Assembly (NCBI RefSeq): GCF_001262495.1
Contig: NZ_LGYE01000002.1
Coordinates: 796,368 to 860,367, forward strand
Length of the DNA stretch: 64,000 nt
Source: Microbacterium sp. GCS4
GTDB taxonomy: Bacteria > Actinomycetota > Actinomycetes > Actinomycetales > Microbacteriaceae
Direction of reading: 5' to 3'
Part shown: in pieces, positions 63,393-64,000 of the stretch
How positions within the stretch are numbered: position 1 is the first letter of the stretch
How the letters are laid out: the number at the start of each line of letters is the position of its first letter
Notes under the pieces: model-generated
What the model was told of the DNA's origin: nothing
The model's input: only the letters and a program-made list of their open reading frames with translations
Database searches by the model: none
Made by a program: the position numbers and the translations under genes

Positions 63393-64000
63393 ATGTCTTC
63401 CACCCCTTTCGAACGCACTCAGCGCGTCGCCGTGCTCGGCGGCGGTCCCGGCGGCTACGAGGCAGCCCTCGCGGCCGCCCAGCTCGGAGCCGAGGTGACC
63501 CTGGTCGAGCGCGTGGGCGTCGGCGGGGCGGCCGTGCTGACCGACGTCGTGCCCTCGAAGAGCCTCATCGCCACCGCGGATGCGGCCGTCGCGATCTCGG
63601 AGGCGTCCGACCTCGGAGTTCAGTTCTACGCGAAGGGCGAGCACGGCAAGCCGCTCAAGCCCGAGATCGCCATCAACCTGGCCGCGGTCAACAAGCGGCT
63701 GATCGCCCTCGCCGGCCAGCAGTCCGAGGACATGCGCGCCACCCTGCTCGAGGCCGGCGTCCGCATCCTGTCCGGTCACGGCCGCCTCGAGGGGCCGAAC
63801 GCGATCATCGTCTCGACCGGGCAGGACGGCACGGACTTCGACCGCGTCGAGGCCGACACCATCGTGGTCGCTGTCGGCGCCTCGCCGCGCGAGCTCTCCT
63901 CCGCGAAGCCCGACGGCAAGCGGATCCTCACCTGGACCCAGCTGTACGACATGAAGGCGCTCCCCGAGCACCTGATCGTCGTCGGATCGGGTGTCACGGG
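63393..64000 (+). CDS. lpdA: LpdA-type NAD(P)H-quinone dehydrogenase (3' end outside window)
   Basis: The first ~202 residues of a class I pyridine-nucleotide disulfide-oxidoreductase-like flavoprotein. The FAD start is VAVLGGGPGGYEAALAAAQLG. Where lipoamide dehydrogenase has the redox pair C-x4-C, this protein reads VGGAAVLTDVVPSKSLIA without either Cys, as in mycobacterial LpdA (Rv3303c), an NAD(P)H:quinone reductase. It therefore cannot act on lipoamide. LPEHLIVVGSGVTG begins the NAD(P)H domain at the window edge. ATG 63393 with GGAGA upstream is chosen; ATG 63384 is in frame too. It diverges from purine-nucleoside phosphorylase by 57 bp. Confidence 0.88.
   Translation, partial: MSSTPFERTQRVAVLGGGPGGYEAALAAAQLGAEVTLVERVGVGGAAVLTDVVPSKSLIATADAAVAISEASDLGVQFYAKGEHGKPLKPEIAINLAAVNKRLIALAGQQSEDMRATLLEAGVRILSGHGRLEGPNAIIVSTGQDGTDFDRVEADTIVVAVGASPRELSSAKPDGKRILTWTQLYDMKALPEHLIVVGSGVT

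Overview
The window is chromosomal DNA of a high-GC actinobacterium, most likely Microbacteriaceae and probably Microbacterium. This rests on the very high GC content, the gene families present (a DUF222/HNH '13E12-type' nuclease, SdhCDAB, an LpdA-type flavoprotein, MtlR/PTS mannitol genes, a bifunctional GlmU next to Prs) and many genes with a TAnnnT hexamer 6-7 nt before the start codon, which implies leaderless transcripts. No phage, insertion sequence, CRISPR array or plasmid gene was seen. Genes are dense and most intergenic gaps are under 150 bp.

Layout. 1-1077: end of a sugar-binding lipoprotein gene and its terminator. 1078-5000: a broken small ORF, a DUF222/HNH protein behind a LexA-like box, a GNAT acetyltransferase, an APH-type kinase and a DinB-like protein. 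5004-6827: an ABC-F ATPase. 6853-10789: an iron-siderophore ABC importer behind a strong DtxR/IdeR-type iron box. 10830-12629: a CPA1 cation/proton antiporter. 12768-15498: the methionine importer metQ-metN-metI. 15517-18988: an RluA-like pseudouridine synthase, a GlxA-type regulator, a quinone-oxidoreductase-like MDR protein and a MarR regulator. 19061-21625: tRNA-Gln, glmU and prs. 21731-24681: a flavin electron-transfer module (FMN-binding lipoprotein, ApbE, NqrB/RnfD-like membrane reductase). 24813-27040: an OmpR-type two-component system. 27154-30361: gnd, a tiny membrane protein, rplY and pth. 30406-36281: a proline-rich membrane protein, trpS, an SRPBCC/DUF4166/DUF4166 cassette, xth and a YihY/BrkB protein. 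36371-39871: succinate dehydrogenase (transcribed C-D-A-B). 40051-41166: mannose-1-phosphate guanylyltransferase. 41315-49551: a BMP-type nucleoside importer followed by cdd, deoA and add. 49569-52768: a frameshifted polysaccharide deacetylase, an alpha/beta hydrolase and a flavin monooxygenase. 52865-60531: a mannitol PTS operon with its own HPr, EI and an orphan IIB, divergent from the MtlR activator gene. 60563-63335: purine-nucleoside phosphorylase, a phosphohexomutase and a second HPr. 63393-end: the start of an LpdA-type flavoprotein.

Functional themes. The nucleoside block forms one salvage route: import, deamination of cytidine and adenosine, and phosphorolysis of thymidine. Purine-nucleoside phosphorylase and the phosphohexomutase at 60-63 kb can pass the resulting pentose phosphate onward. 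The mannitol operon encodes every protein needed to move phosphate from PEP to mannitol, plus the dehydrogenase that feeds fructose-6-phosphate to glycolysis. Iron acquisition (6.9-10.8 kb) and the flavin reductase module (21.7-24.7 kb) are each preceded by an iron-box-like sequence, strong in the first case and weak in the second.

The least ordinary observations are two reading-frame lesions (a 26-bp tandem duplication at 1273 and a seven-G tract at 49578), a glmU start codon one base after the tRNA-Gln 3' end, a LexA-like box before the HNH gene, HPr genes embedded in two unrelated operons, and a translationally coupled SRPBCC/DUF4166 cassette of unknown function. No clearly new defence or mobile system was found.
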